Positions 19,547 through 28,054 of a stretch of 64,000 nt of DNA are shown one piece after another. Position 1 is the stretch's first letter. Each line of letters begins with the position of its first letter. This DNA is from CAIMFV01 sp040757715 (GTDB lineage: Bacteria > Pseudomonadota > Alphaproteobacteria > Caulobacterales > Caulobacteraceae), in assembly GCA_040757715.1 (NCBI GenBank), contig JBFLWS010000007.1:1-64000 (forward strand), in the 5' to 3' direction. The position numbers were made by a program, and so were the translations under genes. The notes beneath the pieces were generated by a model, which saw only the letters and a list, made by a program, of their open reading frames with translations, was not told the DNA's origin and did not search any database.

Positions 19547-19924
19547 ATGGCCGATGATGAAGCGAATCCGGATCTCGACACGCTCGCCGGCGCCGAGACC
19601 GAAGCCGCGCGCAAGGCGCTGAACGAGGCGTGGCTCGCCTTTGAAAGCGCCAAGTCGGCTGCGGCCCATCTCGCCGCCGCCCTTGGCAGCGGCAAGGAGG
19701 CGGCGCCGGAGCTGGCGCGTCAGGCCCGAGAGCGGTTGAGCGAGGGCATCGGGGCCTTCGCCGACGCTGCGCCTCAAGCGGCTGCGCATACGGTGGAGGA
19801 GCCCCTCGCCTTGGCCAAGGCTTATCTGACGGAGCAAGCGCGCGAACGCCCGTTGACCACGCTCATGACGGCCGTGGGGGCGGGGTTCTTCCTTGGCGTC
19901 TTAATGACGGGCCGCCGCCGGTGA
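19547..19924 (+). CDS. Small membrane-anchored protein, DUF883/ElaB-like
   Basis: 125 residues: an Ala/Glu-rich helical part (residues about 15-95), then a C-terminal hydrophobic segment (LTTLMTAVGAGFFLGVLMTG) closed by RRR. This is the layout of the ElaB/YqjD group of tail-anchored, ribosome- or membrane-associated stress proteins, although the sequence similarity is only of pattern. A ribosome binding site GGAGAG precedes ATG 19547. The next gene starts with GTG overlapping this stop by 4 bases, so the two are translationally coupled. Divergent from the transporter gene. Confidence 0.7.
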   Translation: MADDEANPDLDTLAGAETEAARKALNEAWLAFESAKSAAAHLAAALGSGKEAAPELARQARERLSEGIGAFADAAPQAAAHTVEEPLALAKAYLTEQARERPLTTLMTAVGAGFFLGVLMTGRRR

Positions 19925-20325
19925 TCTTCCAACGCCTCATCTTCCTGGCGGTGGCCATCGCCGCCGTCGCCGCCGCCGCGATCGTGGCCGTGTTCGCCGC
20001 TGCGTTCGCCGTCTATGCCGTGTTGAAGGCGCTGTTCGGCGCGGCGGGGGCTGCAGCGATCGTCTGCCTCGTCTTCGCCATCCTCGCCGGCGTCGCCAGC
20101 GCCATCGCCGCAGCCAAGGCCAAACGCGCCTTCAAGTCCGCTGACGTGCGTGAGGCGCCGCCGCCGAACTTGTCGGATACGCTCAACGAACTGATCCGCA
20201 AACGCCCCGTGGCCACCGCTGGCGTCGCTTTGGCTGCTGGTCTTGCGGCCGTGCTTCAGCCCAAGCTCGCGGCGACCCTCGTGAAGGCCTTCATGGCCAA
20301 GAGCGGCGATCGCAAAGCGCGGTGA
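19921..20325 (+). CDS. Small membrane protein, YqjE/holin-superfamily-like
   Basis: 134 residues with GTG start at 19921, overlapping the preceding stop (GTGA). Two long Ala/Val/Ile-rich hydrophobic segments lie at about residues 5-33 and 38-62. A charged linker with KAKRAFKSADVREAPPP follows, and a third hydrophobic patch (GVALAAGLAAVLQ) comes before a basic end. The pairing with an ElaB/YqjD-like gene and the size recall the enterobacterial yqjD-yqjE pair. The function is unknown; a role at the cell envelope under stress is an inference. Confidence 0.65.
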   Translation: MIFQRLIFLAVAIAAVAAAAIVAVFAAAFAVYAVLKALFGAAGAAAIVCLVFAILAGVASAIAAAKAKRAFKSADVREAPPPNLSDTLNELIRKRPVATAGVALAAGLAAVLQPKLAATLVKAFMAKSGDRKAR

Positions 20326-20482
20326 TTGTGGCCATTTGTAGATTTGTTGCGCCGCAATGCCGCCGCCGTCGCAGCGCAGTCTGCATGCGTATCGGGCTTG
20401 AGGGCGTGGCGGGGTTCGGTAATCTCCCACAGCGATCAGGGCGCGAATCGACGGCGCGTTTCGAATTGAACGGGGTGCGGCG

Positions 20483-20770
20483 ATGAGGTGGAGCGTTGCG
20501 GCGCGAACGGCGGCGGCTGGAGGGCTGCTGTTAGAATTGGCGGCCTGCACGGGCATCGGCGCTTTCGGCGCGGCGCCGAGATTGCCGGACACAGCGCCCA
20601 ATGCCGAGGTCTCGCCGAAGGCCAGCGCTCAGCTATCCTTGACCAATACAGAAACCCCTGTGCCGACGGGCGTCAACCACCACCAGTACTTCGATAAAAA
20701 ACATAAGCGCTATTATTACTTCGATCCGGCGCAGAAGAAGTATTTCTGGGAAGACGGGACGCCGAAATAG
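20483..20770 (+). CDS. Small putative lipoprotein
   Basis: 95 residues. A basic start (MRWSVAAR) and a hydrophobic stretch are followed by the lipobox LAAC at residues 20-23, so signal peptidase II processing and lipidation of Cys23 are predicted. The mature part has a linker and a C-terminal block rich in Tyr, Lys and His (HHQYFDKKHKRYYYFDPAQK), reminiscent of short YXFD-type repeats. No family recognised. It is flanked by about 155 bases upstream and 260 bases downstream without genes. Confidence 0.6.
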   Translation: MRWSVAARTAAAGGLLLELAACTGIGAFGAAPRLPDTAPNAEVSPKASAQLSLTNTETPVPTGVNHHQYFDKKHKRYYYFDPAQKKYFWEDGTPK

Positions 20771-21032
20771 CTGAGCTCCACCAATGAAGCCGGCGGCGAA
20801 GCTCTTTGTCCTCGCCGCCGCCAAGGTCAGCATCACTTACGCTAAATTGTCTGCGGAGGCGGCCGGCCAAGTACGCGGCCGAAGTCGGGGGGCGTGTCGC
20901 CGCCTCCGCATATCCCCTAAACGTCAGGGCGCGGCCGTTTCCGTCACCATCACAAAAAGTTTTGGTGCGGCGCGACCTGTGCGACAACATCGCAATCGTC
21001 GAGCCGCCCGCTTCCGTGGAGTCTCCAATCTT

Positions 21033-21728
21033 ATGAGCGATGCTTCTGCGCCTCCCGAATTCGCGGACGCCGCGGCTGGCGATCCGGCGGAATGGGCGCC
21101 GCATCTCCTCAAGTCCAAGGTCTATGAGCAGCTCCTGCTCGACATCATCCTTGGCGAGCTCGCGCCGTCCGCCGCCCTGGAGGAGAAGCGCCTCGTTCTG
21201 CGTTATCAGGCCGGTCTCGCCGGCGTGCGTGAAGCCCTGGGGCGGCTTGCGCTGGAAGGCTTGGTGGTGCGCCGGGCCCGGCTTGGCACCATCGTCGCCC
21301 CCCTCGACCTGCGTGAGATCGAACAGGCCTTCGAGGTGCGGCACATGATCGAGGGGCGTTCGGCGTGGCTCGCGGCCAAGAACGCCAAGCCGGCGGACAT
21401 CACCCAGATCCTGCACGCCTTTGACGACGCCGAGACGGCCATTGCGTCAGGCGACTTCCGCGGCCTCCTGGCCATGGACCGGCAGTTCCATCGCTCGGTG
21501 GCCTACGCCACCCAGAACCCCATGCTGGCGCGCTACATCGTCACCTTGCAGAACATCGCCACCCGCTTCTGGATCTACGCCATGGAGAAGGAGAGCCCGG
21601 ACGAGCAGCGGGCCGACGTGGCCAATCACCGTGAGGTGGCCGAGGCCATCGCCGCGCGCGATCCGCAGCGCGCCGAGCGGGCCATGGCCAAGCTGGTGGG
21701 CGAACCGCCCAGCGCCTACGGACGTTGA
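21033..21728 (+). CDS. GntR-family transcriptional regulator, FadR (FCD) subfamily
   Basis: 231 residues. An N-terminal winged helix-turn-helix lies at about 25-90 (SKVYEQLLLDIILGEL, VREALGRLALEGLVVRR, GTIVAPL). A helical FCD ligand-binding domain follows, with the metal-binding pattern D...H...H visible as MDRQFHRSVA and NHREVAEAI. These regulators answer to small organic acids. ATG 21033 is preferred, with GTGGAG about ten bases upstream; the frame is open from 20784 but that extension is Arg-rich and not protein-like. No obvious target operon adjoins it, and the toxin-antitoxin pair begins 64 bases later. Confidence 0.88.
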   Translation: MSDASAPPEFADAAAGDPAEWAPHLLKSKVYEQLLLDIILGELAPSAALEEKRLVLRYQAGLAGVREALGRLALEGLVVRRARLGTIVAPLDLREIEQAFEVRHMIEGRSAWLAAKNAKPADITQILHAFDDAETAIASGDFRGLLAMDRQFHRSVAYATQNPMLARYIVTLQNIATRFWIYAMEKESPDEQRADVANHREVAEAIAARDPQRAERAMAKLVGEPPSAYGR

Positions 21729-21742
21729 TCGCGAACGGCGGA

Positions 21743-21778
21743 TTGCCCCGCAACACTAAGTGGACTAAGTTAGTCCAC
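21743..21778 (+). promoter_or_regulatory. Promoter/operator of the first toxin-antitoxin pair
   Basis: A perfect 8-bp inverted repeat GTGGACTA (21760-21767) / TAGTCCAC (21771-21778) with a 3-base centre sits 14 bases ahead of the antitoxin GTG. It overlaps a possible -10 box TAAGTT (21766-21771), placed 17 bases after TTGCCC (21743-21748). Autorepression by the antitoxin at such a site is the rule for Phd/VapC-type modules. Confidence 0.6.
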
Positions 21779-21792
21779 CTGAGGAGCCCGCC

Positions 21793-22035
21793 GTGCAGAT
21801 CGTCAACCTTCATGCCGCCAAGACGCATTTTTCGCGACTGGTCGATGAAGCCGCTGCGGGCGGCGAGATCATCATCGCCAAGGCCGGCAAGCCCGTGGCC
21901 AAGCTCGTGCCGCTGACGGCGGCGGACAAGCGCCCGACCCGCGAACTGGGAGCTTTGGCGGGGCGCGCGACCATTCCGGAGGATTTCGACGCCCCGCTGC
22001 CTGACGCCGTGCTCGACGCCTTCGAAGGCCGATGA
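21793..22035 (+). CDS. Type II antitoxin, Phd/YefM family
   Basis: 80 residues with GTG start and GAGGAG eight bases upstream. The N-terminal DNA-binding and dimerising part reads MQIVNLHAAKTHFSRLVDEA, followed by GEIIIAKAGKPVAKLVPL. This matches Phd/YefM antitoxins (prevent-host-death). The C-terminal tail, rich in Asp/Pro (PEDFDAPLPDAVLDAF), would block the toxin active site. The toxin gene begins at the very next base after the stop. Confidence 0.88.
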   Translation: MQIVNLHAAKTHFSRLVDEAAAGGEIIIAKAGKPVAKLVPLTAADKRPTRELGALAGRATIPEDFDAPLPDAVLDAFEGR

Positions 22036-22422
22036 GTGCGCATTCTGCTCGACACCCACGTCCTGCTCTGGGCGTTGATCGAGCCGACCAAGCTTGGCGA
22101 GCAAGCGCGCGCCTCGATCGCAAACCCGGACCACGAGATCCTCTTCAGCGCCGCCAGCGTGTGGGAAATGGCGATCAAGGCGGCGTTGGGCCGAGCGGAC
22201 TTTCAGGTCGCACCGGCGACGATCGTCGAGGCGGCGCTTTCCACGGGATTTGTCGAACTGCCGATCCGATCTGCGGCGGCGTTGAAGGTCAGCGCCCTGC
22301 CGCACCATCATCGCGATCCCTTCGATCGGCTGCTGATCGCTCAGGCGATGACCGAACCGGCCGTGCTCTTCACCGCCGACGCCCAACTCACAGCTTATTC
22401 TGAGCTTGTGGTCCTCGTCTGA
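22036..22422 (+). CDS. PIN-domain ribonuclease toxin, VapC-type
   Basis: 128 residues, GTG start directly after the antitoxin stop. Acidic PIN-domain residues that bind Mg2+ are all present: Asp in LLDTHVLLWAL (residue 6), Glu in SVWEMAIKAALG, Asp in DPFDRLLIAQA and Asp in FTADAQL. The protein would cleave specific RNAs (tRNA or rRNA in known cases) when freed from its antitoxin. It belongs to the subgroup paired with Phd-like rather than AbrB-like antitoxins. It looks intact and probably functional. Confidence 0.9.
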   Translation: MRILLDTHVLLWALIEPTKLGEQARASIANPDHEILFSAASVWEMAIKAALGRADFQVAPATIVEAALSTGFVELPIRSAAALKVSALPHHHRDPFDRLLIAQAMTEPAVLFTADAQLTAYSELVVLV

Positions 22423-22557
22423 TATCCGCCCACAAACTTGACGCTGCGCGCCCTCGCGCGTAGAAGCGGCCCCTTCGGCGCAAGATCAAACGCGCCCTCC
22501 CCCGCCACGACCCCGGCCCCCATATGCGGGACTAAAGCCGGACGAGGGCGGCGAGGC

Positions 22558-22585
22558 CCCCCGTCGACGTGATCGTCCACGGGGG
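22558..22585 (+). terminator. Hairpin between vapC-type toxin gene and ffh
   Basis: CCCCCGTCGAC (22558-22568) and GTCCACGGGGG (22575-22585) form an 11-bp stem with one mismatch and a GTGATC loop, followed by TCGTTTGCGTTTGG. It could end the toxin-antitoxin transcript or sit in the ffh leader. The T-tract is poor, so intrinsic termination is uncertain. Confidence 0.4.
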
Positions 22586-22626
22586 TCGTTTGCGTTTGGC
22601 CCTTGGTCGATGGAGCGACGGAACGA

Positions 22627-24123
22627 ATGTTCGAAACCCTTGGCGAACGGCTGACAGGCGTCTTTGACCGGCTGACCGGTCGCGGCGTGCTGAGCGAAAA
22701 GGACGTGGACGAGGCCCTGCGCGAAGTGCGCCTGGCCCTGCTCGACGCCGACGTCGCCCTGCCGGTGGTGCGCGACTTCATCGCCAAGGCCCGCGAAAAG
22801 GCTACCGGCGAAGAGATTCTGCGGGCGGTGAAGCCGTCCGAGCAGGTGGTGAAGATCGTCCATGACGGTCTCGTGGACATGCTGGGCGGCGACGAGCCCC
22901 AGGCGCTTGATCTCGCCGTGGCCCCGCCGGCGGTGATCCTCATGGCCGGCCTGCAGGGCTCGGGCAAGACCACCACCTCGGCCAAGCTGGCCAACCGGCT
23001 GCAGAAGTTCGAGCGCAAGAAGGTCCTGATGGCCTCGCTCGACACCCGCCGTCCGGCGGCCATGGAGCAGCTCAAGACCCTCGGCGAACAGGCCGCCATC
23101 GACACCTTGCCGATCATGGCCGGCCAGTCGGCGCCGGACATCGCCCGCCGCGCCCTGTCGGTCGCCAAGCTGGGCGGCTACGACGTGGTCATTCTCGACA
23201 CCGCCGGTCGCACCACGCTTGACGAGGCCATGATGAGCGAAGCGGCGGAGATCGCCCGCATCGCCACGCCGGTGGAGACCCTGCTGGTGGCCGACAGCCT
23301 CACCGGCCAGGACGCGGTGCGCACGGCCAAGGCTTTCCATGAGCGTCTGCCGCTCACTGGCCTCGTGCTCACCCGTACCGACGGAGACGGCCGCGGCGGC
23401 GCGGCGCTCTCCATGCGCGCGGTCACCGGCCTGCCGATCAAGTTCCTGGGCGCCGGTGAAAAGATCGACGCCCTCGACCTCTTCGACGCCCGTCGTGTGG
23501 CCGGCCGCATCCTCGGCGCCGGCGACGTGGTGGCGCTGGTGGAGAAGGCCGCCGCCGATCTCGACCAGGCCAAGGCCGAGAAGATGGCCAAGAAGCTGGC
23601 CAAGGGCCAGTTCGACCTGGAAGACCTGCTCGATCAGATCCGCCAGATGAAGCGCATGGGCGGCATGCAGGGCATCCTTGGCCTGCTGCCCGGCGTGCAG
23701 AAGGTGAAGAAGCAGATCGCTGAATCCGGCCTCGACGACAGTATGTTCCGTCGCCAGGAGGCGATCATTCTCTCCATGACCCCCCTGGAGCGGAAGAAGC
23801 CCGACATCCTCGCCGCCAGCCGCAAGCGCCGCATCGCCAAGGGCGCGGGCGTGGACGTGGCGGAGATCAATCGCCTCCTGAAGCAGCATCGGCAGATGGC
23901 CGACGCCTTCAAGATGATGAGCCGCGACGGCGGCAAGTCCATGGCCCGCATGGCCCAGGCCATGGGCGGTCTGCCCCCAGGCATGACCCCGCCCGGCGGC
24001 GGCATGGGTCCGGACCTTGCGAAATTGAAGGCCCTCGGGGCGGGGAAGGTCGCGCCTCCCCCCACGGGCGGCCTTCCCGGATTAAGCGGCGGCCTGCCGG
24101 GCCTGCCGTTCAAGAAGAAGTAG
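22627..24123 (+). CDS. ffh: Signal recognition particle protein Ffh
   Basis: 498-residue SRP54-type GTPase that binds signal sequences of nascent membrane proteins and docks with FtsY. N domain at about 1-90. G domain has GLQGSGKTTTSAKLA (about 108-122), DTRRPAA and DTAGR. Then comes a methionine-rich M domain (residues about 300-440) with repeated MKRMGG, MFRR and MARMAQAMGG stretches, and a Gly/Pro-rich tail ending KKK. ATG 22627 preceded by GGAG is preferred over an upstream TTG at 22603. rpsP follows after 71 bases. The SRP RNA gene is not in the window. Confidence 0.96.
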   Translation: MFETLGERLTGVFDRLTGRGVLSEKDVDEALREVRLALLDADVALPVVRDFIAKAREKATGEEILRAVKPSEQVVKIVHDGLVDMLGGDEPQALDLAVAPPAVILMAGLQGSGKTTTSAKLANRLQKFERKKVLMASLDTRRPAAMEQLKTLGEQAAIDTLPIMAGQSAPDIARRALSVAKLGGYDVVILDTAGRTTLDEAMMSEAAEIARIATPVETLLVADSLTGQDAVRTAKAFHERLPLTGLVLTRTDGDGRGGAALSMRAVTGLPIKFLGAGEKIDALDLFDARRVAGRILGAGDVVALVEKAAADLDQAKAEKMAKKLAKGQFDLEDLLDQIRQMKRMGGMQGILGLLPGVQKVKKQIAESGLDDSMFRRQEAIILSMTPLERKKPDILAASRKRRIAKGAGVDVAEINRLLKQHRQMADAFKMMSRDGGKSMARMAQAMGGLPPGMTPPGGGMGPDLAKLKALGAGKVAPPPTGGLPGLSGGLPGLPFKKK

Positions 24124-24194
24124 CCAGTTTGGCGGGGCCGGCGCCCGCTCACGTTAATCAAAGACACCAACTCAAAATCCGAAGGTAAGACTAG

Positions 24195-24656
24195 ATGTTG
24201 AAGATTCGCCTCGCCCGCGGCGGCGCCAAGAAGCGCCCCTACTACTCCATCGTGGTGGCCGACAGCCGCTCGCCCCGCGACGGCCGCTTCATCGAAAAGG
24301 TGGGCGCCTACAACCCGCTGCTGAAGCGCGACGATCCGACCCGCGTGACCTTGAAGGTCGAGCGCATCCAGGAGTGGATCAAGAAGGGCGCCCAGCCTAC
24401 GGACCGCGTGGCGCGCTTCCTCTCCGTGGAAGGCCTCGCCGAATGGCAAGCCGGCAACAACCCCAAGAAGGCCGAGCCGGGTCGCAAGGCCAAGGAGCGT
24501 GCTGAGGAGCGGGCTCAGCGCGAGGCCGATCGCCTGGCGGCTGAAGAAAGCGCCAAGGCTGAAGCCGCCGCCGCGGCGGCCGCCGCTTCGGAAGCCCCGG
24601 TTGAAGACGCTGTGGCTGAAGAAGCGCCGGCTGAAGACGCCCAAGCCGAGGCTTGA
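24195..24656 (+). CDS. rpsP: 30S ribosomal protein S16
   Basis: 153 residues. The core S16 (residues 1-85) begins MLKIRLARGGAKKRPYYSIV and contains RDGRFIEKVGAYNPL. A charged helical linker (KAKERAEERAQREADRLAAEE) and a 45-residue tail made almost only of Ala, Glu and Pro follow. This extension is common in Caulobacterales and absent from the 82-residue E. coli protein. The rimM gene overlaps the stop by 4 bases (TTGA), so rpsP and rimM are coupled. Confidence 0.96.
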   Translation: MLKIRLARGGAKKRPYYSIVVADSRSPRDGRFIEKVGAYNPLLKRDDPTRVTLKVERIQEWIKKGAQPTDRVARFLSVEGLAEWQAGNNPKKAEPGRKAKERAEERAQREADRLAAEESAKAEAAAAAAAASEAPVEDAVAEEAPAEDAQAEA

Positions 24657-25165
24657 GCGAGCCCAAACTGATCCTGGTGGGGCGCGTCGCGGGCGGCTTC
24701 GGCGTCCGCGGCGAGGTGCGCATCAGCGCCTATACGCAAGACCCCATGGCCCTCCTCGCCTTCGGTTCGCTGAAGGCGGGGGATGGCCGCGAGGTGTTGC
24801 GTCTGACGAGCGCCCGTCCCGCCAAGGGCGGCGTCATCGCCCGCGCCCGTGAGGTGGAGACCAAGGAACAGGCCGACGCCCTGCGCGGGCTTCGACTTTA
24901 CGTGCCGCGCGAGGCCCTGCCGCCCACCGAGGACGAGGATGAGTTCTACCTCGCCGATCTCATCGGCCTGGCCGTGCGCAGCCCGTCGGGAGACGCGCTC
25001 GGGACGATCAAGGCTGTACAGGATTTCGGCGCCGGCGACCTTCTGGAGATCGATCCAGGAGAGGGGCGGGCCACCTGGCTTGCCCCCTTCACGCGGGCGG
25101 TGGTTCCTGAGGTGAATCTCGCCCACGGGTTTGTGGTGGTCGATCGCCCGCCGGAAACGGAGTGA
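24653..25165 (+). CDS. rimM: 16S rRNA processing protein RimM
   Basis: 170 residues, TTG start overlapping the rpsP stop. The N-terminal RimM domain contains LVGRVAGGFGVRGEVRI (about 7-23), and a PRC-barrel C-terminal domain has DEDEFYLADLIGLAV and FGAGDLLEI. It assists 30S head maturation and binds S19. In related genomes trmD and rplS follow in the same operon; here the next gene is yaaA, so the usual four-gene unit is interrupted. Confidence 0.94.
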   Translation: MSEPKLILVGRVAGGFGVRGEVRISAYTQDPMALLAFGSLKAGDGREVLRLTSARPAKGGVIARAREVETKEQADALRGLRLYVPREALPPTEDEDEFYLADLIGLAVRSPSGDALGTIKAVQDFGAGDLLEIDPGEGRATWLAPFTRAVVPEVNLAHGFVVVDRPPETE

Positions 25166-25273
25166 GGCGAGGTTCACGCGAGCTTGATGCGTGGCGCATA
25201 TAAGCGCGGCGCAGGGTTCGATTTTCGGGAGCGCGCCCCATATCGCGCGTGGGAACGCTTTTCGGAAATAAAG

Positions 25274-26083
25274 ATGCTGTTCGTTCTGTCGCCCTCCAAG
25301 TCGCTGGACTTCACGCCAGTCGGCTTTGACGCGCCGATGACCGAGCCGGCCATGGCCTCGGACACGGCCAAGCTGGCCAAGCTGGCACGCAAGCTCACCC
25401 GCGCCGATCTGATGCGGCTGATGGGTATTTCCGAAGCCCTGGCCGACCTTAATGTGACCCGATTCAAGGCCTTTCAACCGGCCCCGGCCAAGGCGGAGGG
25501 CCTGCAGGCCGTGCTGGCGTTCGACGGCGACGTCTATGAAGGGCTGAAGGCTCGCACCCTCGACGCCGACGGTCTCGCTTGGGCTCAGGAGCACCTGCGC
25601 ATCCTGTCCGGCCTCTATGGCCTGCTTCGCCCCCTCGACAAGCTGCAGCCCTATCGCCTGGAAATGGGCGTGCGCCTGGCCAATGAGCGGGGCGCCACCC
25701 TGTACGACTTCTGGGGCGATCGTATCGCCAAGGCCCTCTCCAAGGCCGCGCAAGGTCATGCGGACCGCACCTTGGTGAACCTCGCCAGCCAGGAATATTT
25801 CGGGGCCGTGGACGCCCAGGCCCTGAAGTTGCCGGTGGTCACCTGCCTCTTCATGCAGGAAAAGGCGGACGAGGTTCGACAACTCTCGCTCTACGCCAAG
25901 ACCGCGCGCGGCTTGATGACCCGTTACGCCATCGATCACCGGCTGGAACAGGTCGCCGATCTTCGCGGTTTCAATCGCGCCGGCTACGGGCTGCGCCCCG
26001 ATCTCTCCAGCGAGACCCAGTGGGTGTTCGTGCGACCGCAACCGGCGCTCGGCACGCCCATGGCGGTGTCCGAAGCGGCCTGA
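25274..26083 (+). CDS. yaaA: Peroxide stress protein YaaA (DUF328/UPF0246)
   Basis: 269 residues. It starts MLFVLSPSKSLDF and contains the conserved LMGISEALADLN, RFKAFQPAP, LSGLYGLLRPLDKLQPYRLEM and NLASQEYF blocks of the family. In E. coli YaaA limits intracellular free iron during H2O2 stress, and the fold is related to a DNA-binding helix-hairpin-helix protein. ATG 25274 is chosen over the 30-codon upstream extension because it matches the family start. It stands between rimM and a 3-hydroxybutyrate dehydrogenase gene, all on the plus strand. Confidence 0.93.
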   Translation: MLFVLSPSKSLDFTPVGFDAPMTEPAMASDTAKLAKLARKLTRADLMRLMGISEALADLNVTRFKAFQPAPAKAEGLQAVLAFDGDVYEGLKARTLDADGLAWAQEHLRILSGLYGLLRPLDKLQPYRLEMGVRLANERGATLYDFWGDRIAKALSKAAQGHADRTLVNLASQEYFGAVDAQALKLPVVTCLFMQEKADEVRQLSLYAKTARGLMTRYAIDHRLEQVADLRGFNRAGYGLRPDLSSETQWVFVRPQPALGTPMAVSEAA

Positions 26084-26168
26084 GCTCCCTCCAACGCGCA
26101 CGCAAATTTGCGCCTGACGGGCCAAGGCCGGCATGTTATGTCGCGGCGCAGCAATTCGAGGAGTTTCC

Positions 26169-26960
26169 ATGGCCGGCGCGCTCAAGGATCAAGTCGCCAT
26201 CGTCACCGGGTCGACCAGCGGCATCGGCCTGCATCTGGCTCAGGCCTTGGCGGCTGAAGGGGTCAATATCGTCCTCAACGGCCTTGGCGATCCGGCGGAA
26301 ATCGAGCGCCAGCGCGCGGGAATGCAGGAGCAGTTCGGCGTTCAAGTCCGCTACCATCCCGCCGACATGCGCAACGCCGGGGAGATCGCCGACATGGTCG
26401 GCTTCGCCCAGAAGAGCTTCGGCCGGCTCGACATCTTGGTGAACAACGCCGGCGTCCAGCACGTGGCGCCCATCGAGGACTTCCCGGCGGAGAAGTGGGA
26501 CCAGATCATCGCCATCAACCTGTCGTCGGCCTTCCACGCCATCAAGGCGGCGGTGCCGATCATGAAGGCCCAGGGGCGCGGGCGGATCATCAACATCGCC
26601 TCCGCACATGCCCTGGTGGCTTCGCCGTTCAAGTCGGCCTATGTGGCCTCCAAGCACGGCGTGTTCGGTCTGACCAAGACGGTGGCTCTGGAAGTCGCGA
26701 CCTACGGCGTCACGGTGAACGCTATCTGCCCCGGCTATGTGAAGACCCCCCTGGTGGAAGCGCAGATTACTGACCAGGCCAAGGCCCGTGGCATCTCCGA
26801 AGAGGCCGTGATGAAGGATGTGATCCTGGCGGCCCAGCCCACCAAGGAGTTCGTCACCTTCGACCAGCTTGCGGGCCTCATGCTTTACCTGGTGTCGGAC
26901 CTCGGAGCCTCGGTGAACGGCGCGGGCCTTTCCGTGGACGGCGGCTGGACCGCCGCCTGA
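26169..26960 (+). CDS. bdhA: 3-hydroxybutyrate dehydrogenase (SDR family)
   Basis: 263-residue classical short-chain dehydrogenase. It has NAD-binding TGSTSGIGLHLA (about 13-24), NNAGVQHVAPIEDFP, catalytic Ser in NIASAHALVAS, and Tyr/Lys in AYVASKHGVFGLTK. The GVQHVAPIE and CPGYVKTPLVE blocks are typical of D-3-hydroxybutyrate dehydrogenases that oxidise hydroxybutyrate from PHB turnover to acetoacetate. ATG 26169 follows GAGGAG at good spacing. A patatin-type lipase gene starts 8 bases downstream, and this pair is frequently adjacent in alphaproteobacteria. Confidence 0.92.
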   Translation: MAGALKDQVAIVTGSTSGIGLHLAQALAAEGVNIVLNGLGDPAEIERQRAGMQEQFGVQVRYHPADMRNAGEIADMVGFAQKSFGRLDILVNNAGVQHVAPIEDFPAEKWDQIIAINLSSAFHAIKAAVPIMKAQGRGRIINIASAHALVASPFKSAYVASKHGVFGLTKTVALEVATYGVTVNAICPGYVKTPLVEAQITDQAKARGISEEAVMKDVILAAQPTKEFVTFDQLAGLMLYLVSDLGASVNGAGLSVDGGWTAA

Positions 26961-26968
26961 AGCCGATC

Positions 26969-28024
26969 ATGACCCTCGCCGATGACGCTGTCCCGCGTCC
27001 GATCTGTCTTGGGCTGCAAGGCGGCGGAGCGCATGGCGCGTTCCAGTGGGGCGTGATCGAGACCCTGTTGGCCGATGGCCGGCTCGATGTGAAAGCCATC
27101 ACCGGCGCATCTGCTGGATCGATGAATGCGGTGGTGACCGCCGCGGGGCTTCGCGACGGCGGCGCTGAGGGCGTGAAGAAGCATCTCACCCGCTTCTGGC
27201 GCGATGTCAGCGACTCCAGCGGCTTCGGCAGCATTCCCGGCGATGGCGACGGGCTGCCGCGGTTCTTCAAGCAGTGGATGGAAGCCAATCCGCTGGTGGC
27301 GGCGCTTGAATACGCCGCCGAACAGGCCGCGACATCGATGTCGCCCTACGACTTCAATCCTCTGGACATCAATCCGCTGCGCGACGTGGTGCAACGCAAC
27401 ATCGATTTTGAAGCGCTGCGCAAGGATCCGCGGGTCAAGCTGTTCATCGCCGCCACCCGGGTGCTGTCCACCAAGGTGCGCATCTTCCGCGAGACCGAGC
27501 TGACCATCGACCAGCTCATGGCGTCCGCGGCCTTGCCCTATTTGTTCAAGGCGGTGGTCATCGACGGCGAACCCTATTGGGACGGCGGCTATCTGGCCAA
27601 TCCGCCGCTGTGGCCGCTCTACTATGAAGACTTGCCGGCCGATGTGCTCCTGATCACGCTCAATCCTTTCGAGCGCAAGGAAACTCCCAAGACTTCGGCC
27701 GAGATCATGGGGCGCATGAACGAGATCAACTTCAACGCGGTGCTGATGGCGGACCTGCGCGCTCAGACCTTCGTGAAGAAGCTGATCGAGCAGGACATGC
27801 TGACGCCCGAAGCGCGCGCTCAGTATCGCGATGTCCGTCTTCACACCATTCGGGCCGATGGCGCCCTGGCCGACGCGCCGCTGAATTCCAAGTTCGACAC
27901 CAGTTGGGACTTCCTGCAATCCCTGCACACGAAGGGCGTCGCCGCCGCAAAAAAATGGCTGGACCAGTCCTTCGCCGATGTCGGCTATCGATCCAGCGTG
28001 GACGTCAACTCCGACTTCCTCTAG
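26969..28024 (+). CDS. Patatin-like phospholipase
   Basis: 351 residues. The oxyanion-hole stretch GLQGGGAHGAFQWG (15-28), the nucleophile GASAG with Ser48, and the dyad Asp205 in DGGYLANPP identify a Ser/Asp patatin hydrolase. No signal peptide is seen, so a cytoplasmic or membrane-peripheral enzyme is likely. In some relatives it lies next to bdhA, which suggests a tie to hydroxybutyrate or lipid reserve metabolism. Substrate not established. Confidence 0.9.
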   Translation: MTLADDAVPRPICLGLQGGGAHGAFQWGVIETLLADGRLDVKAITGASAGSMNAVVTAAGLRDGGAEGVKKHLTRFWRDVSDSSGFGSIPGDGDGLPRFFKQWMEANPLVAALEYAAEQAATSMSPYDFNPLDINPLRDVVQRNIDFEALRKDPRVKLFIAATRVLSTKVRIFRETELTIDQLMASAALPYLFKAVVIDGEPYWDGGYLANPPLWPLYYEDLPADVLLITLNPFERKETPKTSAEIMGRMNEINFNAVLMADLRAQTFVKKLIEQDMLTPEARAQYRDVRLHTIRADGALADAPLNSKFDTSWDFLQSLHTKGVAAAKKWLDQSFADVGYRSSVDVNSDFL

Positions 28025-28054
28025 CCATATCCCCCTAAGTTTGAGGCTTCCCCC

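Noticed and set aside
20784..21032. N-terminal extension of the GntR regulator
   Set aside because: Arg-rich, unlike any GntR N-terminus; the ATG at 21033 with a ribosome binding site gives the normal length.
22423..22626. Possible SRP RNA gene ahead of ffh
   Set aside because: The conserved apical SRP RNA motif is absent; only a simple GC-rich hairpin is present.
25166..25273. T-loop-like word GGGTTCGATTTTC before yaaA
   Set aside because: No cloverleaf can be drawn with the flanking bases; it is just the leader of yaaA.
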